Shown in pieces: positions 24,587 to 37,189 of a stretch of DNA of 64,000 nt. The DNA lies in the NCBI GenBank assembly GCA_030760725.1, contig JASWHV010000001.1:77707683-77771682 (forward strand), written 5' to 3'. The number at the start of each line of letters is the position of its first letter. The first letter of the stretch is position 1. Origin of the DNA: Neostapfia colusana. Taxonomy: Eukaryota > Streptophyta > Magnoliopsida > Poales > Poaceae. The notes below the pieces were generated by a model, which was not told the DNA's origin, made no database searches, and saw only the letters and a program-made list of their open reading frames with translations. Both the position numbers and the translations under genes were made by a program.

Positions 24587-25589
24587 CCTCATGGCTTAAA
24601 TTGAGGGGGAGTTTTTGAAACTTTGAAAGTCTATGTGTGAATCTGAAACTAAAATAATATGAGCATAGTATTTCATACATATATGACTTTGTGATTCCTT
24701 TTACAGGCTGAAAGTTCTTACTACATTACTCATGTTATACATTTTGTAGTTTTTGCGATGACTAGTAATTGGAATAATTACTTACACTAAATCTGGTCAT
24801 GATCGAACTTTCTTGCTGTTTTGAACTTGTTTCGTGCTCACAAGTGCTTTTAATCATAAAAAATTAATCAAGTGATCAGCTCACATGTTGAGTTTTCAAA
24901 TAAAAAATTGAGAAAAGATCAAGAGAATATGCATGCATCGCACTTCTTCTTTTGAGATTGCTTATCATTGCACTAAGATATGAACTTGGAAGGAATTGTG
25001 TATGACTAAAACCATGTCCTTAAGCTTCTGATTATCAAATGACATAGGCTTGGCTTTGTTGGTTAGAATAAGGCTGATGTGGCATATAATCTCTTGCAAA
25101 TATCATATGATCAACTTTGTGCCTTAAATGATTATGAATAATAAAAATGCAGCAACAAGTGTCATGTTTTCAGGTTTTGAAATAGTTGAGTAAGGGAGAT
25201 CATGACTTGCTTAAACTGAAAAATACATTTGATCTCTAGCATGGCTTACACTACTTTATGTATCTCATTGATGTGATAGTGTAAGTAACCTGATAGTATG
25301 ACTTGGATGAGCTTTGTTTTGTATGCATATGTTATAATATGCTCATAACATTTAAAAATTTCTCTTTTGAACCTTGCTGAATACATTGTCAAAGGGGGAG
25401 AAATATGTATAAGGAGAGATTTTTTTTACACTTTGCATATGTTATACACTTTCTTCCTCCTCTGATTTTAAAAAATGGGGAGAAATTAATAAAGGGGGAG
25501 AAATGAGTTTTCAAATCTTTTTAAAACTTTTCATAAGCCAATGTTCAGATTTTAATTGGTGTTGCCAATGCATTCATCAAGGGGAAGAT
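24587..25589 (+). other. Copia 3' untranslated region between pol stop and 3' LTR
   Basis: About 1 kb of AT-rich DNA with no convincing frame. The pol stop is at 24602-24604. Purine-rich runs occur just after the stop (GAGGGGGAG), near 25395 and 25495 (AAAGGGGGAGAAAT), and next to the LTR (CAAGGGGAAGAT, about 25579-25589), the last being the likely polypurine tract. In Sireviruses this position can hold an envelope-like frame; none is visible here. Confidence 0.75.
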
Positions 25590-27214
25590 TGTGAGACCTA
25601 TGTGTGTTGAATACAATGGGAATTAGGATAAAAGTTAGCATTAACATTCAAAGTTTTGAATATTGCCAAAACATTCTTCTGTGGCAAGGTCCGACAAGTT
25701 CTTTGTTTGGTCCGCCAAGTGTTGGCAAGATCCGACGCAAGGTCCGGAGAGCTCCTGCAAGGTCCGGAGAGCTTCTGTGAGGTCCGGAGCTTGTTTTTAT
25801 GGAGCTCCCGTGAAGTTCAACTCGTAGAACTGCAGCGTCTTGTTTTTGCTTTTAACTCGCAATGTTTGAAACTTGCTTTATGGGAAGGTTTGCTTAGTAT
25901 TAATTTGCTAAGTTTTTGGTGTGTTTTTGTGGTTATGGCTGTTATCATTTGATATGGTTTGCAACATGCTTATGTGACGTGCGCATGTAAGGTGTTGTGG
26001 TTTTCGAACTAACGTGAGTCAAGTCGAGGACTTGTGCTCGGAAGAATTGGTTGTTTATTCATGTGCAGGTGTTGCTTGAGTTCAAGACATGGCTGGTGAC
26101 GGTATCCTTGGACTAGTCTCAGGGAGGAGATGAGGTTCCAACAACCAAGTTCGGGAGGAGCTGTGGTTGAGTTGATCGGGAGGTCGCGCAGCATGTTTGG
26201 ATCAAGGGCAGTGCATATGAAGGTTGCGTGTACGTCGTTGGAAGGTGTTTGCACGTGTGCAAGGAGTGCATGGACGTGGAAACATTGTTCCAAGGCATGA
26301 CGAAGATAAGTGGACGTAAAGAATTGGTCGGAAAGGTCCAACCGGCTGGATTGCGTACTCAGGCTGAGGCTGAGTCGGATATGGCTCAAATATGGAAGAT
26401 TTGAGTTGGTTATGATAGGATTTCGTGCTAGGCACGAAGTTGAGTTGTTTTAGGAATGTTTAGGACGTTCCTAAGGTGTTTGGAAGTCTCACAATTGCTT
26501 CTATCTGCGAATAGGAGAGTCCTGAGCAGTTATGGTAAGTTAGGATACGAGTCCAATTAGGAGTAGGAGTCCTAGATTAGATTGTTTAGCCTGAGGTCTG
26601 GCTATAAAATTAAGGGAGGCAAGAGCTCTCGTGGGTAGAGAACTTTGGGCTGTTCCTCTTGTGTTTCTATTGAATAAAGTTCATAGTTTCGAGGAGCTTT
26701 TGTGCCTTGTTCGTCCGATTTGTTTTTCGTCAAGTCTTTCTCGCCGAGTTTCTGGACAGACCGACGTTGCTTCGGTGTTTTGTTCATAACTCGAGTTTTA
26801 CAGATCCGATTGACGTGATTCTTTTTGAGTTGTCTTCACAACTCAATTATCTATCATCTGTGAAATTTTTACGAGCTTCGGATCTGTAGTTTTTGAGATA
26901 CACGAGTTTCTTTGCAGCGTTGCAGATCTGTTTTATATCGGGTAGAACAGATTGGTCTTCGTTTAATATTTTGATCGTATCTCAAGTTTTACTTCGTGTT
27001 TTCAAGTGATTCTTGTTGCATTAGATCCGTGACTTGATTCTCTACCTCTCTACTTGATTTTTCACGGTTTAACATGGTTGAAAACACTTGCACACACGGT
27101 TTCTTTAACCGATTGATTTTTTGCTGAGGGGTTTTTGTTGTTTCCGCTGCGAAAAGTTTTAATCTACCATTCACCCCCCCTCTGGTAGCTTTTCACGTGC
27201 TCTTCGATCCTACA
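25590..27214 (+). repeat. Copia 3' LTR (1625 bp)
   Basis: TGTGAGACC to CCTACA, homologous to 4929-6550. TATAAAA is at 26603 and AATAAA at 26673. GCCAT follows at 27215. Confidence 0.95.
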
Positions 27215-27219
27215 GCCAT
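27215..27219. repeat. Target-site duplication GCCAT, right copy (copia insertion)
   Basis: Repeats 4924-4928. Element A's LTR sequence continues at 27220 in register with the B and C LTRs. Confidence 0.95.
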
Positions 27220-30067
27220 CATCCTCTAATCATGAATAAGTCCAAGCCGCTCTTGACCATGAGCATGACTGTCATGACAGTTTTGACTCTGCAGAGTTTG
27301 TACCACTGTACCCACATGTAGTGATTTCATCCCCCGTTGCCGGGTGGACTAAAAGAACCTCCATTATGCCAGTGGCTACGAACCACATTCACACTTCCCA
27401 GGTGTGTAGCCAGGAGATCACTATGAAGCCTTTACAAAGGGATTCCCGATGAGCATGGGCCCACTGAGGTTTCACCCCTAACAGCATACAAGAGGCTCCA
27501 ACCCCACTGCAGTTGCCCCCTCTTGAGCCTTGCGGTTTATATGGTAGTCCAGCTGACACCTACTCCCCGCACCATCCAACACACACATACTACGCCGGGG
27601 ATACACCTAATTAATTGGCCAAGCTGCCCCATCTCAGCATGTGGTTGGCACGGTAAAGCCAGGTTACATGCTCCATGAACCGGTCCTTAGGATCCAGGCA
27701 AGTACTAAACACAAACCCGAGTCTCGTGCACCCAGCACCAACCAAATCATCCAACTTGCCTCGATCCCTACCTCTACATAACTCATAATATCTCATTCAA
27801 GAGTAAGATAAATAAATTGATGATCTCATATCCCAATTATCCCATTATAAGCATGGCTAAGCATAAGCATAATATGAATGAATGTCATAATAAAACAAAT
27901 CCCAACCCAAGCTACAAGGAAACAAGATAATGCAATTCTAGGGAAACTTCCTAGCATGGATTTCATATTTCAATTGACAATGCAAATAATTCTATCTACA
28001 CATCCTAGCATAGGATCAAAGTGGTCAAGGACACTTGCCTTCTTCCTGCTGCTCTGGGTATGGAAAGTCTTGTTCTTGGAAGGGAAAAACTTGCTCTGGG
28101 GCAGGTTCTACTCATACCATCACACATAGCAAAGAAAACAACAATCCATAAGACATAGTTCACACTTCCACTTCATACAAACCACACATTCACATTTATG
28201 AAAACCATTCAAATTTCAATGTGTTGTGGTTACTCTATGTGTGTTGATTTTGTGCTTACATGCACTTTTAAACATGTGCATATGATTTCTACTTTTGTAT
28301 TCATATTTATGTTTGCATACTATATATGAATTTCCAATTTAAATAAATTCCTTATATTCAATTGATACACATTTTAGCTACCAAGTATGCATGGAAGGTA
28401 TTTTCCTACTCCAAATGTGTTTTCAGACCTTCTACCAAATCCTAAACTGAAATCTTTGGATTTTGGAGATTTCATTTATCATTTTCTAGTTATGTATACC
28501 TATTTTCCTATATTTTAAGATTTACTTTCTATACCTAGTTGTGAACTTTATTATGAAAATAATAAGACACATCATCTAAACAGAATAGGTTCTGACCTAA
28601 AATATTAAATAATATATTTTTGAACTTCTCCTCTGATGTGAACTATTTTACATTTATTTTACAAATTTTCAGAATTATTTCCTAGCCTAAAAATGTGTTT
28701 CTATATCTAATAAACATGAACACACCCAAACAGATTTCATTTCAGCCTAAAATTTATTTTTAGCTCATTCTAAAGCTTCCCAATTGTTAGTAGAGTTTAA
28801 GCTTGAATTTACAATGTGTGTGCCTCACCCTTTTTAAATTTAAATCTTAATTACATAGTCAAATTCCTAGATTTAATATTATATAAGATTAAAAAGGCAA
28901 ACTTACCCCATCAAAGGGTCTATTATATTATTTTATAAATTTCCAGGGGTCTAACTACACATAACAAAGGGTTATTGCTAATTTTTATTTAGTCCGGGGG
29001 GCTAAAACTGATTTTTAATTGAATTTACATGAATTTCTGAAGTTCCAGGGGCTAGATCAGAAGTTTCTGGGGCTAGCTCGTATTTTCCGAGAACCCCAGG
29101 GGGTAGCGCGTAAGAATCCCGGCCTTTATAATGCGGGGCTGACGTGGACCGTCCGATTTAAAACAGACGGCTGAGATTATAATGCCGAACCGGTATGCGG
29201 GGATTTAAATTCTACCGTGTGATTTAAAATAGATGGCGCACAAGCGGCCACGTCACTCTGATCGAGCTCGGGTGGCGCTGCCCGGCGGCGCGCGGCGGCG
29301 GAAGGCAGCGATCTCGCCGGAGAGCTTCGGATCTTCGTTAATTCTTCCTAAAACTGGGATTTCATGGCATAGATCGGTAGAGGGGAGATCGGGGATCTCA
29401 CCTCGGGGGTTTCTTGAGCTCGGAGGTCCTGGAAAGCGGTCGGCGACGAGGTCCGAGGTGAATTCACGGCGAGGCTCGTCGGCGCTGTGTTTGAAGCGCA
29501 AACCACTGAGTTTTCTGCACCTGCGTGATTCCCCGGAGGCGGTGGATCAAGATCAGCGCGTTAGATCAGAAATCCCGAGCGAAGATCGAGTGAAATTGGC
29601 CGGAGAAACTCGGGTTCTCACCGGAAGGAAAAACGGCTGATCGTGGGTGAAACTCGGGAAGATGCCGATGTTTATATAGCCGGTGAAGGGCGGCGTTCGG
29701 TTGTGATCGAGTTTGCATCGTCCAGAACCGAAATTCGGCTGGGATACGCGAGTATTCGGGGCGGTTTTGATTCGGAGGAGAGAAGAGTCTTGGCTGGCCG
29801 AGCGCGGGCGCGAGGAGGAAGAAGGATGGCGGGCCCCACACATCAGCGAGAAAGGGAACGGGGCGCGCGGCTGTGGGCTGGCGTGGGGTGGGGTGGGCCA
29901 GCTTGTGGGTTTCAGCCCACTGGCCGGTTTTTTTCTGTTTTTCTTTTTCTTTTCCATTTCTTTTCTGGTTTGAATTTGAATTCCAACTAAATTTGAATTT
30001 CTGCAGCCCATGCAATACGTCCAAAAAATTTTAAATTCCCCTCTTAACAGGATTTTGGGGTGTTACA
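27220..30067 (-). repeat. Element A 5' LTR, outer part
   Basis: Aligns with the remaining 2.8 kb of the B and C LTRs, including the GC-rich promoter-proximal block and the end GGGGTGTTACA. The minus-strand TATA-like CTATATAAAC lies at 29671-29680. It is more diverged than the B and C copies, consistent with an older insertion or a different subfamily. Confidence 0.92.
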
Positions 30068-32603
30068 CTCTTCGATCAATTAGTGGGTGCTAAAGTATTC
30101 TCGAAGACGGATCTTCAGTCCGGATATCATCTGATTGAAATCTGGGCAGAAGATATTCGGAAGACGGCATTCTCAACGAGATACGGACTATATGACTATC
30201 TTGTCATGTCTTTTGGTTTGACCAACGCTCCGGAACAATTTATGTACCTGATGAATTCAGTGTCATGCCGGAGTTGGATAAATTCGTCGTGGTCTTCATA
30301 GACGATATCTTGGTGTACTCCAAGTCAAAGGAAGAACATGCTGAGCATCTGCATATTGTGCTATGAAGATTGCGAGATCATCAGCTCTATGCAAAATTCA
30401 GCCAGTGTGAGTTCTTGATTAATCAAGTACCTTTTCTCGGACACATTATTTCAGCGGAGGGCATCGCTGTTGATCCGAGTAAGATAATCCAGGTGCAGAA
30501 ATGAGAGTCACCAAAGTCAGTGCATGAAATCTGAAGCTTCCACGGTTTAGCTGGTTATTACCGGAGGTTCATTCCGGGCTTCTCCAAGATCGCTAAACCG
30601 ATGACGGAATTATTGAGGAAGAATACCAGATTTGTGTGGGGTGCTGCGTGTGAAGAAGCTTTCGAAACTTTAGTGAAGCATCTCACAAAAGCCCCAGTTC
30701 TTGCTCAGCCGGATACGACGATGCCATTCGATGTCTATTGCGATGAATCTCACATTGGTCTTGACTGCGTGCTGATGCAAGAAGGACGAGTGGTCGCTTA
30801 AGGATCTCGTCAACTCAAAAATCACGAGCAGCATTATCCAACTCTTGATCTTGAGTTAGCTGCCGTGGTCCTTGCTTTGAAGATGTGGAGGCATTACTTG
30901 CTCGGAAATCTTGTACACCTCTACACCGACACAAAGGGCTTGAAATACTTCTTCACTCAGAAAGAACTGAATATGAGGCAACGAAGGTGGCTAGAGCTCA
31001 TTAAAGATTATGAACTTGAGATTCATTATCATCCGGGAAAGGCGAATGTGGTCGCCGATGCGCTCAGTCGTAAGGAGCATATCCACCACTTGACTATTGC
31101 TGAAATGGATGACGAAGAACCAAGTCTCCGTGTCATTCCTTATGGAGCACTCTATAATCTTGCTCTCATTCCTACCATCCGAGAGGAGATCATAGCAGAT
31201 CAACAAAAAGACACAGGTATGTCTCACATACGGCGGAGAATAGACAACGGAGAAATGAATTGCTTCCGAAAGGACGATGAAGGTACTTTGTGGTTTAACG
31301 ACCGGATTGTAGTACCCCGGGATATGGGACTACGAAAGAAAATTTTGGACAAAGCTCATTTCTCAAGATTTTCCATTCATCCGGGCAGCAATAAAATGTA
31401 CCAAGATCTCTGGAAGAAGTTTTGGTGGAGACGTATGAAACGTGAATTGCAAAGTACGTTTCAGAATGTGATATGTGTCGGAGAGTCAAGGCCGACCATG
31501 TGAAGAAGTCAGGCTTGCTGCAACCACTGCAAGTACTGGCATGGAAGTGGGAAGACTTGAGTATGGACTTCATTGTCGGGTTGCCGATGACCTCCCACAA
31601 CCATTATTCGATTAAGGTAATCGTTGACCGGTTAACCAAATCAGCACGCTTCGTCCCTGTGCATACCAGATACAATGCAAAGCAGTATGCGGAGTTGTAC
31701 ATAGCACGAATCTTGTGCTTACATGGAGTTTCCCGTACCATTGTGTCCAACAGAGGATCGCTGTTCGTAGCCCATTTCTGGGAGCAGGTACAAGCATCCT
31801 TGGGAACCAAATTGATTAGAAGCTCCGCGTATCACCCTCAAACTGATGGGCAAACTGAGAGGGTGAATCAAATATTTGAAGATATGCTAAGAGCATGTGC
31901 CATCCACCACGGTAAGAGCTTGGATGATCACTTACCGTTGGCGGAGTTCTCGTACAACAACGGTTATCAAACGAGCATCAAAATGGCACCATATGAACCT
32001 TTATATGGCCGGAACTGCCGTAAACCATTGAATTGGTGCGAGTCCGGTGAACGAGTAACGTTCGGGGTTGATCTTGTCAATGAAGGCGAAGAGAGAGTTC
32101 GGATAATACAAGAGAATTTCAAAGTGGCCCAATCTCGTCAGAAAAACTACGCGGATCAGTGGCTTCGACCGCTGCATTTTGACGTCGGAGAGCACGTGTA
32201 TCTTCGTGTGTCTCCGATGAAAGGAATTCATCGGTTCGGTGTCAAGGGGAAACTTGCTCCCCGATTCATAGATCCGTTTTACATCACAGAGAAGTGCGGG
32301 ACCGTAGCCTACTGGCTGGAACTACCGGCAAGCCTTGCCGGTATTCATGACGTATTTCACGTGTCCCATCTGCGGAAGTGTCTCAAGTTTACCGCTGCTG
32401 TCCGCTCCAAAGATATCGACAAGTTGAAGCCGGATCTCACCTACACCGAGAAGCCCATTCAGATTATTGACAAAAAGACCCGGATCACCCGAAACCGGAC
32501 TTTGAAATTTTACAAAGTCCTGTGGAGTAATCATACCGCGGAAGAGGTGGCATGGGAAAATGAAGATTACATCCACAAGAACTATCCAGAACTTTTGTCA
32601 TAG
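30068..32603 (+). pseudogene. Element D: Ty3/gypsy pol remnant (RT, RNase H, integrase, chromodomain)
   Basis: Begins mid-reverse transcriptase at the codons for LFDQL, exactly where element A ends, and continues with FSKTDLQSGYH, FGLTNAP and a DDILVYS motif. RNase H (VYCDES, DTKGLKYFF) follows, then an integrase zinc finger, the integrase core (SMDFIVGLP near 31560, QTDGQTERVNQ near 31840) and a C-terminal chromodomain-like segment ending NYPELLS. Several stops and frame slips occur, near 30291, 30365, 30503, 30530, 30800 and 31480. The second catalytic aspartate is replaced: the usual SDRG reads SNRG near 31750. The long final frame (31473-32603) is otherwise intact. The 5' half should lie left of element A, outside the window. 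Confidence 0.92.
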
Positions 32604-32659
32604 TCTTTGTAATTACCCTCCTGTCTCACTCTTCTTTTGTAATCTCGGGACGAGATTCC

Positions 32660-33450
32660 TTTTAAGGGGAAGGAATGTAAAGGTCCCAAAATATGAATAC
32701 AAAGAAACTCATGTTGAATGCAAGTTGGTTTCATGTGTATGAAAAATGGGACTTGTTTAAACTTTTCCACATGTGATAATACACATGAGAGCTCTTTCTA
32801 AACAAGCTTATGGTTACTCACATGCTTGGACGCTAGGTAGATTAAAACCACATATTTGAAGTCTCATGTGCAATGGAAAGTTTAAAAATCAGATTTTGTG
32901 AACACCATTTGTTCAACTCAAATTTCAAATGAGGGCAACACAATGAATTTCAAACTGTTGTGTTACAAATCTCATTTGCAGCAGACAAACCAAAATCAGA
33001 TTTCATATTTGAATTCCTTAGGTCAAAATTAGTGGGTTTGCAAAGTTTCATGAATTTTGGAGATGTTTTGCTACCCATTTTTCAAAAAGTACTTAAATTA
33101 GCAAAGAATTCAAATACACATTTGAATTTGGATGAAATTTGCCCAACTATCCAAATGCAGCTCAGTTTTCAACTCCAAACAATTGAATTGGTCATTTGCC
33201 AAATTTTGGAGATATTTTGGAAAGATAAGGGGAGAGTGGGACCCAATGGTCATATGCCCAAAAGATCTAAGTGATTGGTCTCTGTTTTCCTTCTTTCACT
33301 CGAAGCAACCGAGATAAACCGAGGCTCCTCGCCGTGCGACACAGAGACAAGCCAGAGCTACCTCATTGTGTTGTGCTAGGCCTAAAACACTTATTAGCCA
33401 GCAACAGTTCCTACATTGAATACTTATTCAACTTTGTTTTGCTGTTAACA
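32660..33450 (+). repeat. Element D polypurine tract and 3' LTR (right end uncertain)
   Basis: Downstream of the stop codon, TTTTAAGGGGAAGGAA (about 32660-32675) is a good polypurine tract. The LTR would start at 32676 with TGTAAAGGTCCC. The following 700-800 bp are AT-rich and noncoding. I cannot fix the right boundary; it lies somewhere between about 33250 and 33460. Confidence 0.6.
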
Positions 33451-33468
33451 ATTTTTGCTTATTAGCCA
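33390..33468. repeat. 57-bp segment flanked by 11-bp direct repeats
   Basis: CTTATTAGCCA occurs at 33390-33400 and again at 33458-33468. The 57 bp between them start GCAACAG and contain CTGTTAAC near the other end. This may be a small insertion or a fill-in duplication. Confidence 0.4.
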
Positions 33469-36400
33469 CCATATTGTGCCATCCAAGCTCCACTTTTCCT
33501 CTTGAGCAGAATAGGTATCTTTGCAATCACTCCACGCTTCATTGGTTCTCACCGTCCACCGTTTACCACCTGCTGTGTTGGTAAGAACACTTGTAAGAAC
33601 ATGATAAGATGCTTGAGAGAGGGAGATTGTTTCCTTCCTTCCACTTTTCACATTGCCACTATCCTTTGTAGTGGATAGGGATAACATCTTTTTGTTGTCT
33701 TTTATTTACTACTAACAATGGCAGAAGATAAAAGTGATGATGAATGTGTTCATCAAAACCCATGCATCAACAGAGGCGTCATTCATGACCTTGAATCGCC
33801 AACTTGCTGATCTTGTTGTTCGGATGGATACTCTTGAGGCGCGGCTGTCTCTCGCTGAAGAACGTGAAGACGGTGCTTACAATATGAAAGATCATAACAA
33901 TCAATCACGACTTCCACTTTATCTACGAGGTATGGGAGGTAATAATCATTATAATTACAATGATCGTCATAACAATTTTAATCGCCCTCTTGATGATCCT
34001 TTTGCTAAAGTCAAATTTACTATACCCTCTTTTTCTGGTGCTTATGATGTTGAGGCATATCTTGATTGGGAGATGAAAGTAGAGCAGAAATTTAATGCCC
34101 ACCTTGTTCCCGAACAACATAGAGTTCGTCAAAGCCACTAGTGAGTTTAAGGATTTTGCTATCATATGGTGGAATGAACTTGTTAAAACTAGAACTGATC
34201 CTCCAACATGGGATACATTAAAGGAAGCTATGCGTGTTCGTTTTGTTCCTCCTACTTTTTAGCGGGACCTTCACAAAAAATTGCAGCGCTTAGACGAAGG
34301 TAACATGTCCGTAGAGGAGTATTATTAAGAGTTACAAAATGGTATGTTACGCTGTGGGGTAGTAGAGAACATGGATGATAAAATAGCTCATTTTTATGGT
34401 GGGTTGAAGCGTGAAATCCAGGATATTGTTGATTATAAGGAATATCATACTGTTAACAGATTATTTCAGCTGGCTATGTTGGCAGAAAAAGAATTACAGG
34501 GCCGCCAACAGCAGAAGCAACAACGCACGAGGAGCACCTTCACACCGTGTTCGACATCTACACCATCCAAAACAGCACCATCTTCGAGTTTTCGTACAGC
34601 CAAATACACCATCCAATGGTGTCCAATGAACTTCACCTACAGCTCCATTTCTTCGCGCACCAGATGGCAGCAAGACGACACGATTCAAGCCTACGTCTTC
34701 CACTCCTTCCACGAGTCAAACTTTCGACATTAAGTTTCACAGCTGCCAGGGAGTTGGTTACGTGATGAAAGATTTTCCTAGAAAACGAGCATACATAGCA
34801 CGAGATGATGGTGGGTATGATAGTACTTCGGATTTTGAAGATGAATATTCTCTTGCTACAAACGTTGCAGGACCAAAAGATTACCACTATAGCAACGGAA
34901 AATTATAGAAGCATAATTGTGCAGCATGCTTTGAGCTCCAAAGTTGAGGCGGATGACAAGCTAGAACGACACAATCTTTTTCACATGTTTCTCATCGTCA
35001 AGGACTGCCTTGTACACACTATAATTGATGGATGCAGCTGTAATAACTTGGTGAACACGGACGTGGTCAAGAAACTTGGGTTGACAACAAGAGCACACCC
35101 TCATCCATACCACATTCAGTGGTTAAACAACAGCGGTAAGGTTTAGGGAAACACAAACAGCAAGAGTACATTTTTTGATTGGTTCTTACCATGATTTTGC
35201 TGATTTTGATGTCGTACCTATGGATGCTTGTTCTCTTTTGTTGGGACGTCTTTGGGACTTTGATACTGATGCTATTCATCATGGTAGAACTAATAAATAT
35301 ACTCTGATGCATAAAGGAAAGAAAATCACTTTGCTTCCTATGACTCCTGCTGAAATTGTGCATTTGGAGAAAAGTAAAACACGTGATGATAAGGCAACAA
35401 AATCACTAGACCTTGAAAAACAGCAAGTAATTAAGTTAAAATCACCTTCGTTGCTCACAACTAAATCTGACCTTGCTGATTTATTTAATACTAAGGGGAT
35501 GTACTATGCTTTAGTATGCAAAGGAGCCATGTTTTCACTTCATGAAGTGTCCATTGCATTGCCCCCTGCTGTTGCTAACCTTTTACAGGATTTTGCGGAT
35601 TTGTTTCCCCCCGAGATACCCCTTGGATTACCACCTATGAGGGGCATTGAACATAAGATCGACTTGATTCCAGGGGCAAGTTTGCCAAAATGTGCGGCGT
35701 AGAGGGCGAATCCAGAAGAGACAAGGGAAATTCGGCGACAAGTTCAAGATCTTTTGAACCACGGGTATATTGGTGAAAGCCTTAGTCATTGTTCTGTTCC
35801 TGTTCTTTTGGTTCCTAAGAAAGATGGTAGCTGGCGCATGTGTGTTGATTGTAGAGCGATTAATAACATCACTTTTCGATATCGTTATCCTATTCCTCGC
35901 TTAGATGACATGCTTGATGAATTGAGTGGTGCTATTATTTTCACAAAAATTGACTTGCGTAGTGGTTACCAACAAATTAGAATGGCACTAGGAGATGAAT
36001 GGAAAACTGCATTTAAAACCAAGTTTGGACTTTATGAGTGGTTAGTCATGCCTTTTGGTTTAACTAATGCACCTAGCACTTTTATGCGATTAATGAACAA
36101 GGTTTTACGTGCTTTTATTGGAAAATTTGTGGTGGTTTACTTCGATGACATCCTCATTTACAGCAAGTCATATGACGAACATCTTGATCATTTGCGTGTT
36201 GTTTTCAGTGTCTTGAGAGATGCACGTTTGTTTGGTAACCTCGAAAAGTGTGTCTTTTGCACCAATCGAGTTTCGTTTCTTGGATATGTCGTTTCATCGC
36301 AGGGAATTGAGATAGATGAGACAAAAATTGTGGTGATCACTAGCTGGCCAACTCCATCGACCGTCACGCAGGTGCGTAGTTTTCTTGGTCTTGCAGGTTT

Positions 36401-37189
36401 TTATCGACGCTTTGTGTGGGATTTCAGCACCATTGCAGCACCTCTCCATGAACTAACGAAGAAGGGAGTGCCGTTTCGACGGGGCGAACAGCAGCAACAA
36501 GCTTTTGATGTTCTCAAATCGAAGCTTACATAAGCACCATTGCTACAACTTCCTGATTTTGACAAGACATTTGAGCTAGAATGTGATGCAAGTGGCATTG
36601 GTATTGGAGGTGTTCTCATACAAGGAGGTAAACCCGTTGCATTCTTTAGTGAAAAATTGCATGGTCCTTCTCTGAATTATTCTACTTATGGTAAGGAATT
36701 TTATGCCTTAGTGCGAGTTCTACAAACTTGGCAACATTACCTTTGGTCTAAAGAGTTCGTCATACATTCCGATCATGAATCTTTGAAGTATCTTAAGTGT
36801 CAAACCAATCTGAATAAACGACATGCTAAATGGATTGAGTTCATAGAATCGTTTCCATACATCACTAAGCATAAGAAAGGGAAGGAGAATGTTATTGCAG
36901 ATGCATTATCTAGACGTTATACTATGTTGTCCCAACTTGATCATAAAATATTTGGTTTGGAAACAATAAAAGGATTATATCCTACTGATTTGGACTTCAA
37001 AGATGCTTTTGAAAATTGTAGAGAAGGAAGAACTTGGAATAAATATGTACTACCGGAGGGCCTCCTCTATCGTGCTAACAAGCTATTTGTTCCTGCTAGT
37101 TCCGTTCGCATATTACTTTTGCAGGAAGCACATGGAGGAGGTTTGATGGGACATTTTAGAGTGAAGAAAACTGAGGACGTGCTGGCCAC

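Larger units (their letters stand above)
4929..27214 (+). mobile_element. Ty1/copia LTR retrotransposon (Sirevirus-like), interrupted by element B
   Basis: Both LTRs (4929-6550 and 25590-27214) begin TGTGAGACC and end CGATCCTACA, with a GCCAT duplication outside. Without B and its duplication the element is about 9.7 kb. The order is LTR, primer binding site, long gag, protease, integrase, reverse transcriptase, RNase H, a noncoding stretch of about 1 kb, and LTR. Integrase before reverse transcriptase defines copia. The long gag with extra coiled-coil-like sequence and a second zinc knuckle, and the long 3' noncoding stretch, resemble Sireviruses; the clade assignment is inference. By eye the LTRs differ at about 40 sites in 1.62 kb. 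Pol is broken by several small lesions, so the copy is not autonomous. Confidence 0.93.
1..30067 (-). mobile_element. Element A: Ty3/gypsy chromovirus-type LTR retrotransposon, interrupted, left end outside window
   Basis: Read on the minus strand, the order is 5' LTR (27220-30067 plus 4361-4928), primer binding site (4340-4356), upstream ORF (3373-4143) and gag-pol (3054 down to 1), with the rest beyond the left edge. The LTR is split by a Ty1/copia element at 4929-27214, and removing that element leaves an LTR of about 3.4 kb. That matches the LTR size of elements B and C, to which A is clearly homologous throughout. The right end is TGTTACA at 30061-30067, immediately followed by the reverse transcriptase frame of element D. 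The element is dead: gag-pol carries several nonsense changes and a deletion. Its age cannot be judged from its own LTR pair because the other LTR is out of view. Confidence 0.93.

Noticed and set aside
33718..33830. A separate host gene starting at ATG 33718
   Set aside because: The downstream frames match a gypsy gag, and the ATG frame shifts into it. There is no sign of a host gene.
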